Assembly: GCA_015179125.1 (NCBI GenBank)
Contig: WHVA01000029.1
Coordinates: 186,001-250,000, forward strand
Origin: Gautieria morchelliformis
Lineage: Eukaryota; Basidiomycota; Agaricomycetes; Gomphales; Gomphaceae
Direction: 5' to 3'
Length of the DNA: 64,000 bases
In this document: piece by piece, positions 1 to 11,048 of the stretch
How positions within the stretch are numbered: the stretch's first letter is position 1
How the letters are laid out: every line of letters begins with the position of its first letter
The notes under the pieces: generated by a model
What the model was told of the DNA's origin: nothing
The model's database searches: none
Seen by the model: the letters and a program-made list of their open reading frames with translations, nothing else
Program-made: the position numbers and the translations under genes

Positions 1-320
1 ACTCGGCTAAGTACCAGTATTTCGGCGTTCTCCAGATGGGGATCCATAATGCCGGAGCGCTATCATGATGCTCATCCATAGATATTAGGTGACTGAATGG
101 TGCGCCTAATATTTTCATTCAGTTGAGCTAATTTGGTAGCAAAAACACAGCACAGCCTCCACGCGCCCTTGAAAGTGTGGGGCAGCCATAGCCTAGCTAA
201 GCCAAGCATGATTACCTAACGCTCTGTATTGACTCCAACTAGCGGCCCTTATTTTAAAACCTTTGGGCCAATATTGAAGGGACGCGCACCTTGTCTTATC
301 GAGTAGTCCCGCCGTTTGCT
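1..320. other. 5' intergenic stretch, no gene seen
   Basis: No coding or RNA signal is recognised here. It is the presumed upstream region of the gene that starts at about 321. A GC-rich piece near 180-210 (AGCCTAGCTAAGCCAAGC) resembles the sub-terminal repeats of the hAT elements further on, but it is too short to call. Confidence 0.4.
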
Positions 321-1944
321 ATGTCTGCTTTCGCTGCTTCGGCATTGATCAAGCAAAATGTCGCCGTGAGTGTCAGTGTTTTTGGGTAGTCTCCACCAAC
401 CTGACATGGAGTCGGTGCTTGCTGTAGTATCTTGACCGTACGCACAGCCGCTTGCCCTCTTTGCTATCCCCCACTAACCCATCTCTACGCAGTCATAGCT
501 GCGGCTATTCTGACGTACGACTACATGCTCACTGTCGAACGTGAAGCACGTCTCGTATGGCGCGTCCCATGGAACGTGGGCAAGGCCCTGTTTTTCCTGA
601 CACGGTGCGCGCCCCTCGCATTCTACTGATGCCCGTCTTTTCACACCTTGCACACTAGATATCCTGTGTTCGCGGATACCTTCATGGTGTTATATCGTAC
701 GTGTACCCGCAAAACGCCCTACTTCTGTCCTTACTAAGCATATTGCCTCGATAGATCAGTTCGCCGTCATGAGTCCAGCAGCATGTCATGGAATTTTCAA
801 AGCAATTGGATGTAAGCTCGCTCCCCACGCACTACCTATTTTCCTATTCAACCCCTCCTTCGCCTTTAGACCTCCTAGGCGTCGGAACACTCATTGCGGA
901 AAGCATCCTCGCGGTCCGTACCTGGGTTATATGGGAGCGTAACCGTCGAGTCGGTGCCGTCCTCATCGTCGCCCTCGTTGGCTTCTGGATCCCAATATTT
1001 TACTTTTTGAGCCTCTCGCTGAATTCACTCGTTTGTGAGTCCTCCGGTCCACTATGATACCCCAACCGTTCTTCTTACGTTAACGACATACAGTTGCGGT
1101 CCCTCCCAACCAAATATGCCTGGCTGCTTTCGTTTCAAGCAAAATCCCATTCTGTGGGTCGTGTTTGTTTTCCTAATGACCTTCGAAACTTGTGAGGAAA
1201 TGTCTCCTGGAGTCTTATCCCATGCTCAAGTCCATTTTTTTTACACCGTGCAGTGATTTTAGGCTTGACATTACTTAAGGGGGTTGAGCACTGGGAGTCT
1301 CACGCTTGGCCCATCATGGCATGGATGCCCACAATGCTAGTACTAAATTGAAAGTCCGCAGGACGCAATCTACCCTTGTTTCAGTCTTATACCGCGATGG
1401 AATTATGAACTATATCTATCTCTGCCTCCTCTCGATTGTTAATGTAGTGGTACTCCTGACCGCCCCTGTGAGTCGTTGACACCAGCTTCCCGGAACACTA
1501 TTAAATGTCACGACATTCCAACAGCATGGCTACTCCACCCTGCTCACCGCCACACAACGCGCCCTCCACTCGGTCCTCTCCGCGCGCATCCTACTCCATC
1601 TCCGCGAGGCAGCCGTCATGCGCGGGAAAAGCACCATGTCGCACATAACGAGCGAGATGGGCGAGTTCACCATCAACAGAAGCTCGCCGGCCAACGCGCG
1701 GAAAAGCGGGCCCTCGTCGGCGATCGCGGGAAAAGGCGCGAAGACGGGGAGCGGGCACGGAAGAGGGGGCGCGACATACCCCGAGTTCGGGCTGGAGTCC
1801 GTGCCGAATACCATATCCGAGTCGTATATGTCCACGGATCCGGATGGGGATCTCCTTGGTATATGGCTCGAGACGGACGAGTTGGGCGCGGAGGAGTTGT
1901 TTGGCGACAAGAGGGAGGGGGAGCTGCCGGAAACGGTGACATAG
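321..1944 (+). CDS. DUF6533-type integral membrane protein, nine exons
   Basis: This is a basidiomycete membrane protein of unknown function. The hallmark N-terminal block is in exon 2 (YDYMLTVEREARLVW followed by NVGKALFFLTR), and exon 3 continues with YPVFADTFMVLYHQF. My exon model is 321-369, 493-604, 659-696, 755-811, 870-1038, 1094-1191, 1263-1296, 1362-1467 and 1525-1944. It totals 1083 nt, one uninterrupted frame of 360 residues. Hydrophobic segments lie in exons 5 (VLIVALVGFWIPIFYFLSL), 6 (ILWVVFVFLM) and 8 (YIYLCLLSIVNVVVLLTAP). Exon 9 holds the usual helix (LLTATQRALHSVLSARILL) and a Ser/Gly-rich tail of about 100 residues, probably cytoplasmic. The start is the ATG before FAASALIKQN. 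The donors of exons 1, 5 and 7 are non-consensus GT sites chosen to keep frame, so those edges are the least certain. Function is unknown. Confidence 0.85.
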
Positions 1945-2563
1945 TTTGGTGACCAGGCCGGCCGGGATCCAGGAAGGGCTGCAAGTGGGGAGTATGTGGG
2001 GCTGGATGTAAGCAGCCCGTGAGAAAAAAAAATTCTGTGGGTGCTGTTGGGCTTTATCATTATACATGCATATTGGGTACTTGAAATTGCATTCTTGTTT
2101 TGAAGTACTGCATCTGGAATGAATCCTGGGACGTTATGTGATACAACATACAGGAGTATATAAGATATATTATAAGAGTATTAATAGCAAGATTAATCAA
2201 ACCAACTGTAATTTGATGTAATCTTAATATAATGTAACTGTAATCAAAAGTAATCAATTTGTTAGATTATGGTCTGAGGTCTATTTTAATCTTAACCTGT
2301 TTGCAGTACCTAAGGCACGGATCAAATTTGCTTCTGTTTTAGCAAGCAAAACTTGCACAACAATTCTTGCTGGTTACTGCTTTATGGGAAACTTTGTACC
2401 TGAACATATGTGGACTATAGCTAGGGCATAGAAGTATAAAATCCAAGCAAATAAACAAGATAGTGCACCTGAGGTAGAGGTCCAAAGAGAACAGAGTGAG
2501 GATCTCCTTACCTCAGCAATGAACTGTATAGCTGCTACTGCTACACAATGACATAAGCAAGCC
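1945..2563. other. AT-rich intergenic stretch, no gene seen
   Basis: This is the presumed 3' flank of the DUF6533 gene, running into AT-rich DNA (2090-2330). No coding, RNA or repeat signal could be supported. Confidence 0.4.
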
Positions 2564-3051
2564 TGTCAGGGGACACCCTGTTCTCCAGTTCCGACACCAT
2601 GCCAAGTTCCGACTCCATTTCCGATTCCACTTCCAGTTCCACTTCAATCTCTGACTCTGCTTTCGGAAATGGTTCTGCTTCTGGGGGAACTTCCACCAGT
2701 TCCATTCACCTTGCCAATTCCACTCCACTCTCCGACTTCTGCTCTCGGAACAGTGTTGGGAGTCAAGCAACTCGCGTAGTAGGTGGCATCAAGGGTCGAT
2801 CAAGGGTCAGGGAGGCCAGGGGGATGCAGGGCTGATGGTGAGTGCTGAGTGTTGTCACTGGCTGCGGAACGTAGTATAATACGGGCTCACTGACATTGGG
2901 GGTCCTTAGACTTTTCTCTTTGGATTTCCCCTTGTCAGGTGAGAATCCCCTCTCTTGTATATTCTGTTCATTTATACATACTTCAGATTTCCCCTTGTCT
3001 GTCAGTTGTGTGGTAGTGTGATCCCCACAACCAGCTAGGGTTGCCTTTACA
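2564..3051 (+). repeat. Solo LTR of the gypsy (chromovirus) family, old copy
   Basis: It starts TGTCAGGGGACACC and ends TTGCCTTTACA. Over its whole length it aligns with the LTRs at 29244-29724 and 41247-41727, but with many substitutions. Examples are TTCCG pentamers changed to TTCTG or TTCCA, and TTGCCCTTACA changed to TTGCCTTTACA. No gag or pol follows, and the 5 bp on each side (AAGCC and CCCTC) do not match, so the TSD is lost. It still encodes an open Ser/Asp/Thr-rich frame, the same one that ends Pol in the full-length elements. It is oriented with the neighbouring gene and lies about 600 bp downstream of it. Confidence 0.85.
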
Positions 3052-3399
3052 CCCTCAGCCAAAAATGTGAAGAGTCACGGCCCTCGGGGTGGAAACGCGT
3101 TGGGGGCTCGTCTACAAATTGCAATCATCATATGCGCGGGGGTGAATCCTTTGCAGCCGACTTGAATGGGAATGGGGTACTGTAAGCAGTAGAGTAGCCT
3201 TGTTGCTACGATCTGCTGAGGTTTAGCCCTTGTTCTACAGATTTGTTCAACTTGGAGCTGGACTTTTCTTTTTCATCCACCCTGGCTACTTTAGGGCCGG
3301 TCTTTTTGACTTTGGCACGATTTACCGGCTTATGGTTGACTTATATATACTGTTTTGGATCTCCTCTACCTCAGGTAGCCACTCTACGGAGAGTAGAGC

Positions 3400-3570
3400 A
3401 CCTGGTAGGGTCACCCTTACACATTGTTCCAAAAGCAGAAGTATGGAAATGGAGTGCAGGCGGAACTGATGGAAGTGACTCTGGAAGCAGAAGTGGATAT
3501 GGTAACAGAACAAGTGGAACTCATGACTGAGTCAGAACTGGAAAAGGGCGCATCCCCTGACAGTAAACAG
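3400..3570 (-). repeat. Degraded inverted fragment of the same LTR
   Basis: The + strand carries AGAACTGGAAAAGGGC followed by CATCCCCTGACAG. This resembles the reverse complement of the LTR 5' end (GGAAATGGAAAACAGGGTGTCCCCTGACA in clean copies). Upstream GGAACTG/GGAAG/CAGAAG runs mimic the reverse-complemented TTCCG-rich half. The match is by eye and boundaries are loose. Confidence 0.45.
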
Positions 3571-5191
3571 AACTGGAAGCAGAGTCAGAACTAGAAAAAG
3601 GTGTTCCCTGACTGAGTCTCAATGAACCAGGCTATGCCTCCCTTTACTTTCAAATTGTATCAAAGGCACCCAACACTTCCAGCTTTCTCTCCAAGCCCAC
3701 ATCTGAGTGAATATGCATCAATTGCCAGTTCAGCACAGCCAACTAATTAACTTGCATTGGTTCTAAGCATAGATTCACTTGGATGTTCTGGGCTTGTTAA
3801 GAAAGCCAGAAGTGTCGAGTGCCTTCAATTTTATAATTTGAAAATAGAGGAGACATAGCCTGGATTGTTCAGACGGGGTCATCCTGGCTTGTTGATAAGA
3901 TTGGCAATTTTGACTGTGTTATCTGGAACCGGTGGGCTCGACTGGTTCAGCATATGTTGGCCTGGAAATGAACAAAGCTGCCAAGGACAGTACTGATTAC
4001 CAGCGATAGATCAGCTTACTCTCATCTTGTAAATATACCTCTTTGTGCCCCTTGTGCTCCAGTCCATCGTCATCATATCCTAGAAGTTCCTCGCTGCTGC
4101 ACCCTCCGCTCCGAACTCTCTTCTGTAAGAGGGCTTCTTCCGGCTCGCATCCCGCTTTCGGTCGGGATGAGATGGAGCGTTTCTTCGAGTGGCGGCTGTT
4201 CGTTTGCTTTAGAAAATGTCACTTAGGCGGAGGTCGTGGTGGTCAAGAGGGTGGAAACCGGGTACGTACACAGCACGTGAAAAACTTTGCATGATTTCCC
4301 ATAGTATCACATGCACTTGTCGCTCATTTAACATTGCCGTAGGTACGAGAGATTCCAGGATTTGTAGAATGAAAAGAGTGTGGTATTGGCAAGCGACAAG
4401 CAGTCTGCAGTGGCCCCGTGGGCTTGATAGATTGGCTTCCAGTCAGCGTGTAGGATCCGGAGAGATGGAGGCTATATACAGGTACAGTGGGACGTGGTAG
4501 ACGTCCGTCGAAGCGAGGCGATCCTCTGTGTTTATGGCAGTGGGAATTGATGGATTGATGGATCGTGAGAGCCGTGATCAGCGCGTCCCTTTTCGCGGGT
4601 GTGAATGAAGGCTGCAAGTCGTCGAAGGAGCGATGGCGGGAGAACGAGAACGACACAGCGCATGTTTCTACATCCAGGGGTCTCCTCGTCACTTACTGAG
4701 TGGATTCGCAATCCGCGCACATGATCCGCGCACATGGGTTGCTGCGCGAGGAAGATCTGCCGCCGGCGGCTGTGATACAGTATGGAGAGGATCGGCGAAC
4801 TGTGGGGTTTCTAATGCCTCCGGTGTGGTTCGATGGTGCAGCCTTTGGATCCCTCCGGATATGAAGTCATGCTAACAGGCCAAGATAGCTTGTGCACCGG
4901 TGTGAGATTGGTTCAGACCTGTGGGCAGGTTGGGAGAACGGTGCTCAAGCAGGACGAGACCGTCCTTCTGCGGTTCACACAAGTCGGTCGGGCTCGAAAA
5001 CGAGAAAACTTTTTGGCCAATGAAAATGAGTGCGCCAAAAAAAAAATTTTTTTTTTCCATGGCTAGCGCCGCCGTCTAATTCTCCCATGTTTTTCCATAT
5101 GCGTGTGTCGGAGCTACGGCGATACTTCGCCTGCGCCCGTGTGCGGAGTCCAAAACGACCGACAAACTCGCACCACACTCCTTTCCACTCG
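3571..5191. other. Intergenic stretch, no supported gene
   Basis: Short overlapping frames on both strands (for example 4043-4294 and 4324-4692 complement) show no recognisable domain or splice pattern. A run of A followed by T at about 5037-5056 is simple sequence. The last few hundred bases are the likely promoter of the gene at 5192. Confidence 0.4.
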
Positions 5192-7246
5192 ATGGCCGCC
5201 TACCCACAGCCGCAGCCAAGGCTCATAAAGCGCAGGCTTGCAGCTCGACAGTCACCAGGTACGTCGTCGCGCACAGGGAGAAGTACGCTGACCGTGTGGC
5301 TCGACAGGCTCGTCGGCGCCCATTGCCACGTATGTCGCCGTCGTCGTCCCTTACGCTCTCGCTGACCTGTCCTGTGATAGATCCACGGATTCAGACTCGC
5401 GTCGAGGATCCTCGACGGCAGACCCGTCGTCGACGACCACATCGCAGTCGACGAGCAGCACAGCGTACGTGCGATTCGACACCGACCGTAGTGCTGACAC
5501 ACATTCTGCTCTCCCAGCCCGCTCTCGTCGAGTGTCGTCACTGTCACTAGCATAACCACCAGCTCGTTGACCGGCGTAACCACTACCTCCTCGTCAAGCT
5601 CCAGCAGCAGCAGCAGCTCCTCGTCCTCATCCAGCAGCAGCTCCTTGTCCTCCTCTTCCTCCTCTGCGTCCATTTCCAACAATCCCCTACCCACCTCCAT
5701 CTCCCGAGCCACCAGCGGCCTCGATACCCCGTCCACCGTTATCCAGACGGTCACGGGTGGGAATGGGGCGTCCCAGACCGCCGCCCCGGTGAGCAACGCG
5801 AGCAAGGGTTTCTTCCAGAACAAGGGCGCCGTGGCGGGTGTATTCAGTGCGTCCCGATTGCGTCTCTTCACTTCTCTCCCTCGTCTTCTCCCACCCCTCG
5901 TCCTCTCCCTATCCCTCGTCCTTTCCCTATCTCTCGCCCTTTCCCTATCTCTCGTCCTCTCCCTATCTCTCGTCCTCTCCCTATCTCTCGTCCTCTCCCT
6001 ATCCCTCGTCCTCTCCCTATCCCCCCTCCCTTCCCCTAACCCCCCACCCTAACCCGCCTCGCCCGCCCTGACCATTCCCCACAGCCGTCGTCGGCATTGC
6101 CGGGCTCATATTCGCCTTCCTCATCGTCACCACCATAATCCGCCGCCGCCGCGCCCGCAAATTCGACGCCGACGTCGCTGCCGCCGCCGCACACGCCGCC
6201 GCCACGTCGCACGGCGCGGACCCCGGGCTCGACGGGGACGACGACCTCGGGCGGCTCGCGCCATATGGCGCCGGCGCCGCATCGTATGGCGCGACGTCGT
6301 ACGACGACCCGTCCTCGGGGCATGGGACGCTCACCGGAGACCCCTTCGACGCCGCGGCGCACGGGCGGGACTACCCGGGGAGCTACGGCATGCAGGACCT
6401 CGGGAGGGGCGCGCCGTTCCACCAGGGCCATGCGCGCGCCCCGTCGGATATGGCGCCGGGCGTGGCCGGCGTGGGTGCAGGCACGTACGACGAGGACGGC
6501 GAGGCGGGGGCGGCGCTGGGCGGCGCAGCGAGCCTGCGGTACCGCCGCACGCAGGGCTCGGGGCATGGTGGCCTGGGGCAGGGCGCGGATGTGCCGGGAT
6601 ACTTCGCGCCGGCGGAGGGGTACTTTGGGCCCGGCGGGTCGACGCGCGCACCGGAGGGGGGGTATGCGGCTGCGCGGGCGTTCGCAGGTGCGGGTGCGGG
6701 GGGTGCGTACGGCGACGCCGGACGCCCAGGGCAAGGGCCCATCGTGTACCCCGACGTGCCTGCGCAGGGCTACTTCACGCCCGGCGCGGGTGCAGTTGCC
6801 GGTGCCGGTGCCGGCATGTCCATGCCGAACCCGCACGACGGCGCCAACCCCGCCCAAGTCCAAGCCCTGCCGAATCCGCATGACGGCCGCGCGTCGGCCG
6901 CGTATGGTGGGTACGACGACGGAGACCCGTTCGCGGCGCGCTCAGAGCTGTCGCACGCGTCCGGCGCGCAGAGCGTGTCGCCGCCCCCGCACCCGCAGTC
7001 GCCCGAGGGCGTGCTGATGAGCTCGACGGCGTTCGCGGCGCACGCGTCCGAGGAGGACGGGGATGCGTATGGGGAGGATGGGGACGGGGATGGGCACAGG
7101 GATGGGGACGCGGGGAGCGTGGTTGATGAGGACTATGATTATGGGGGGCGGAGGGTGTTGAAGGTGCGTTGCAGCGGCTGATCTTCCTCTTCCTTTCCGT
7201 TTTGCCCCCGGCTGACGCTGTCTCTCCTTAGGTCGCGAACGAGTGA
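5192..7246 (+). CDS. Ser/Thr-rich single-pass membrane protein, six exons
   Basis: My exon model is 5192-5258, 5308-5329, 5381-5464, 5518-5846, 6085-7163 and 7232-7246. It sums to 1596 nt, giving 531 residues with phases that all match. The N-terminal part is basic (LIKRRLAARQ), then strongly Ser/Thr-rich with a poly-Ser run of about 30 residues from about position 80. This looks like an extracellular O-glycosylated stalk. A transmembrane helix (VVGIAGLIFAFLIVTTII) is followed by RRRRARK as a stop-transfer signal. The roughly 340-residue cytoplasmic tail is rich in Gly, Ala, Asp, Tyr and Pro. The protein ends RVLKVANE, created by the tiny last exon. The layout resembles fungal cell-wall sensors of the Mid2/Wsc type, but there is no WSC cysteine domain and no clear signal peptide. 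A sensor role is inference. Confidence 0.75.
5890..6035 (+). repeat. 18-bp minisatellite inside intron 4
   Basis: About seven to eight tandem units of an 18-mer (consensus CTCGTCCTCTCCCTATCT) fill most of the intron 5847-6084. This is why that intron is 238 nt while its neighbours are about 50-70 nt. The unit is pyrimidine-only except for single purines, so it lengthens the polypyrimidine tract before the CACAG acceptor. Confidence 0.85.
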
Positions 7247-9450
7247 GAGGGTGAGTCTCGTGCGTGCGTGGCGGTGCCCCGCACCGCACACCGCAGCGCA
7301 CGACACGATGGGACACGACGACACGCCATGCCACGCCCCGCCACGAATACCTACCATACGTCGCGTCCAAGACCGCCCCTGACTCACACTACAGTGTCGC
7401 CTCCCACACCCACACGTCCATCCTTTAATAATAGCTCCTACGTCCACGTCTCCTCACGTTCACTCCCAGCCCACGTCCTCTCCCGCAAAATATAGCGCCC
7501 CTTAAAAACCACCACGAAACAACGCAACAGCTGTCTTTTTATTTACGTGCCCGGCCCTTCCTGATCTGATCTGTTCTCGTCCATATGAGTAATACTCCCC
7601 CGCGCAACGTCCTACGTCTTGCGTCTTGCTTCCTCTTTCCTCTCCAACCCTGGATCGGCGACGGACCCTGAACATTTACTACATCTTGCTTTCCTATTCC
7701 CTATTCCCTATTCACCCCCCACCCCACTCCACAGGCTGCCCCCCAAGGGGCATTGACAACTACTCTGTCCTGCCCCGCACGGCCGGCCGGCCCCCCATGC
7801 CATACCATATCAGCGTGCATCTGCATCTGCACCCACGTTTCCCCCTGTGCTACCTTATCCCATCCATCCCCCGAACTATGCCCATATCCCAAGTCCTAAG
7901 TAAAGTATTCGTGTTACAGCGACGTGGCACCCCTGTCCCCGTTGCGCGTTTTCTTTCGAGGGCTGAGCGTGGGCGGTATATATATGAATACTACTTTCCA
8001 TGTGTATACCCTGGGGCGCCTGTGTAGTTAGTTGGTTGGGCCTTGTTGACTTTTTTGTTTTTTTTTTGATTATATGCGCTCTCTGAAATTTTTGTTTTCT
8101 TTGTGAGCGCAGTTGTTATGGTTCCCGTTAGACAATCTTTTCATGAGGAACTTAGGAACCGCGTGCTGGGTGCAGTTGTCGTAGATCGCCTCGAGGATGT
8201 ATCTGCACGCCCACTTAAGAGAAGGCAGCGCGAGTATAGTAGTCCCACGACTGCACCACCACTCGTATCTCACCACTGGCACTTATACGTAGGCCGATCA
8301 GATCCTTGGTCTAGAACACTCTTAGCATCATGCTAATATAGTCTCTGGCGAGTATCGTCAACTCACTGCAGCGACTGTCAGCACGCTACACAGCTATACA
8401 TACAGCTAGCTAGCGTCACGAATGCGTCCAATGACAAAAAGGGGACCATCAAGCAGCTGCTGAATCCTGATTCTACATACAGAAAGTGCCGGATGACGTC
8501 CGGACCGTGGACGGTGAGGGGTGAGGCCCGGGTGGTGGAGACAAGCCGCCAATAATTCTGTGCCTTTACCCACTTTCAATTGAGCAGGCTCATTGAGAGC
8601 CTGCCGCCCGGAAGGCCTTCCTCGCTATCGTGACGAGGCGAAGAAGCTCACAAAGAAAACTAGAAAACCCCCTAGGACGCTCCGATCGCTTACAAGCGTT
8701 GACTCGGATCTGGACACTGAAGGAAGCCGATGTCAGGCGGACCGTGACGCCAGAGTATCTGAAAGAGTTCCAGCAACAGTTATATAGGCTCCATTTTGAA
8801 CACACATCACTTGTACGTTTTACTCGTACTAGTGCCGAACCAATCCTGAATGTTGAATCCTGATCTTCTGGACATGTACACAGAGAGGTTGACTGTCGAC
8901 TTGATACGCACGGCGTTGCGGGGATCGTCTGCTATAATCGAGCAGTCAAGCGACCAGGCGCGACAGGGCATGCACCCCGATGCCGATGCTTCCTCGTATA
9001 CTTACCTATAACTCCCGTAAGCGGTTTTGGCCGTGTGTAAGAGCGTCGTGCCAAGATATATGAATGGCTGGCAGCCCAAGAACACCAGTGGAGTCATACA
9101 AGTGCTCATAAGCATCGACAGCCAGATACACTGGCAGGCATATAGCTTGTGCGTGGAGAATCTTTCACGGAGTGGAGAGTCAGGCCCAACTCAATCCTAT
9201 GGCTGCACGGCAAACGTACGTCCTCAAATATGCCACTTCCCTGGTGCACGTCGCTGATAGTCCAGCCACAGTATGCTCTGCCACTATGGTAAAGGCCGAT
9301 TTCTCTGAGTTATTGATATCAAAGACCTAACAACAGCGTGTGCAGCTCTACGGTCATTGGCAAGCTGTCCCGCCCTTATAGATTAGCTCCGTCGGACTCA
9401 TGATATACTCTGACACCCCTTGCATTATTTGATTGTAGCAGCCTGATGGC
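7247..9450. other. Intergenic stretch, no supported gene
   Basis: 7247-8050 is pyrimidine-rich 3' flank. Short frames at 7626-8027, 8593-8787 and 9027-9257 have no recognisable motif, and none continues across splice sites into a neighbour. The segment 8590-9260 may be eroded coding DNA, but I cannot identify it. Confidence 0.35.
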
Positions 9451-9690
9451 AAGGCTGAACCCTTGGTGCTGAATGGAACTGTCCGCTGCCATGTCTTCAA
9501 TGTAACCAGTATCTCGGCCAGACTTGGGTCGACTTGCAATAACCAATAAAGAAAGTACATAGTCCACACAGTCGCTTTCTACCGCGCGAGCGTAAAGGAG
9601 TTGCAGCGCACCTAAGTATTCTTACCAGTCCAATGAACAACCGGGTATATCTTATGCATTGGATATTTCGTATATGGTATTACCCGGGAA
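9451..9690 (+). repeat. Inverted-repeat unit P, left copy
   Basis: It aligns in reverse complement with 12526-12765, about 90% by eye (for example GAATGGAACTGTCCGCTGCC in both). It lies directly left of unit Q here. In the right half, however, P lies on the inner side of Q, so the order of units is permuted rather than mirrored. Confidence 0.85.
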
Positions 9691-9769
9691 GGGGCTCGGC
9701 TGCGGTGTTCTGCGCCCATCCCTCATTGTGATTTTGATTGTTAATGTTGTTCGCTGGGTATAAACCCAG

Positions 9770-10310
9770 CGGAACTGTCCGGTGCAGTTGAGGAACCATT
9801 CATTATGAACGTGATGGCAAGTACCTTGTGGTGGCATTGTGCCAAATTGCATTCAAGCCACCGGCGCCGTCACGCGGCGCGGGTGGGAATGTTCCCTGAG
9901 TATATGTCCAGCGGAACTGTCCATTGTCTTTGAGAAACCGTTCATTGTGAATGTGATGGCAAGTACCTTGTGGTGGCATTGTGCCAAATTGCATTCAAGC
10001 CACCGGCGCCGTCACGCGGCGCGGGTGGGAATGTTCCCTGAGTATATGTCCAGCGGAACTGTCCATTGTCGTTGAGAAACCGTTCATTGTGAATGTGATG
10101 GCAAGTACCTTGTAGTGGCATTGTGCCACATTGCGTCCCACTCAAGGGCGCTGTCACATGGCGCGGTGTGAAATGTCTCCACGCTCGCGCTTGTATGTTT
10201 GCTGGGTATACACCCGGCGGAACTGTCCAGTGGCGTTGAGCAACCGTTAATTTTGAATATCATGGCAAGTACCTTTGGGTGGCATTATGCCCCGTGGCAT
10301 CTGACCCAAG
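9770..10310 (+). repeat. Tandem repeat, unit about 142 bp, four copies
   Basis: The anchor GTGGCATT recurs at 9831, 9973, 10115 and 10279. Each unit contains CAGCGGAACTGTCC, an AACCGTTCATT-like stretch and GATGGCAAGTACCTT. The first two inner units are nearly identical and the last is diverged. The mirror array is at about 13761-14301 on the other arm. No coding role is evident. Confidence 0.85.
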
Positions 10311-10316
10311 GGCCAA

Positions 10317-10390
10317 CCCTAGACCGCTGTAGCTTCTTGTGGTCCTGAATCAGCTGAATCAGGACCACAAAAAGCTACAGCGGTCTAGGG
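10317..10390. repeat. 74-bp hairpin (near-perfect palindrome) in arm Q
   Basis: The left half starts CCCTAGACCGCTGTAGCTT and the right half is its reverse complement, ending AGCTACAGCGGTCTAGGG. 35 of 37 positions pair and there is no loop (centre CAG/CTG). The mirror copy in the right arm is 13681-13754. It lies at the end of the tandem array. Confidence 0.9.
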
Positions 10391-11048
10391 TAGTTGGGCG
10401 GCACCATGGACAGGCCTCTTCAGTCATGGATTGTTCGAGAGGTGGGGTGTTTGCTGTGAGTAGCGAGGATATGGAATCAGGCTTCCTCGCCTCCTTTATC
10501 TTATGTAGTGGGAGCGGGGCTCCGCGTCTGCCAAGCGGGATGATGGGCGTCTAGTGCCACGACGTTCAAATTTAATTGCCGGCATCAGTCTTCTGAGAGG
10601 ACTGATGTCCCAATTCAGTCTTCCGTTGTCGGTGCTATCGCGGCTGAAATGACTGGGCGAGATCAATGGCCTATCTTCCTTTGTATTCCCCTGCCTGCAT
10701 TGTGAGTGTGTACTACCGACATAATGACTCGCTTCCTGCAGCCAGGCCAAGGAAAATTGGCTTCTCTTGCCTCGATAGCAGATACTTAGGCGTTGACGCA
10801 TGCAGCCCATCACGAGATCGAGTCATTGGTTCCCGCACTAATTCCCAGATGCATTTAGTTCGCTATGAACAAGCGGGCCACGTGATGCGTCTCATAAAGG
10901 CTCACCCATATCCGGTGTACCTCGCTGCAAGTTCAGGTGCGCTGCTCCACCTTCTGCTTGGTGCAGGTTCTACGTCCTTACCGATTAAATTTGAGTTAGT
11001 CTAGCTACATCATGATACACACGGATAAGGTACATACATTATGACTGT

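Noticed and set aside
1530..2067. Minus-strand frames opposite exon 9 of the DUF6533 gene
   Set aside because: Low-complexity shadows of the Ser/Gly-rich tail.
5037..5056. Run of A followed by T as a functional element
   Set aside because: Simple sequence; no further support.
5200..5871. Acidic minus-strand frame (poly-Glu/Leu) opposite the Ser-rich gene
   Set aside because: It is the complement of the poly-Ser exon; the plus-strand exon model is in frame throughout and explains the composition.
6036..6881. Long Arg/Ala/Pro-rich frames on both strands at 6.0-7.0 kb
   Set aside because: GC-rich shadows of exon 5 of the membrane protein; they lack domains and a coherent start.
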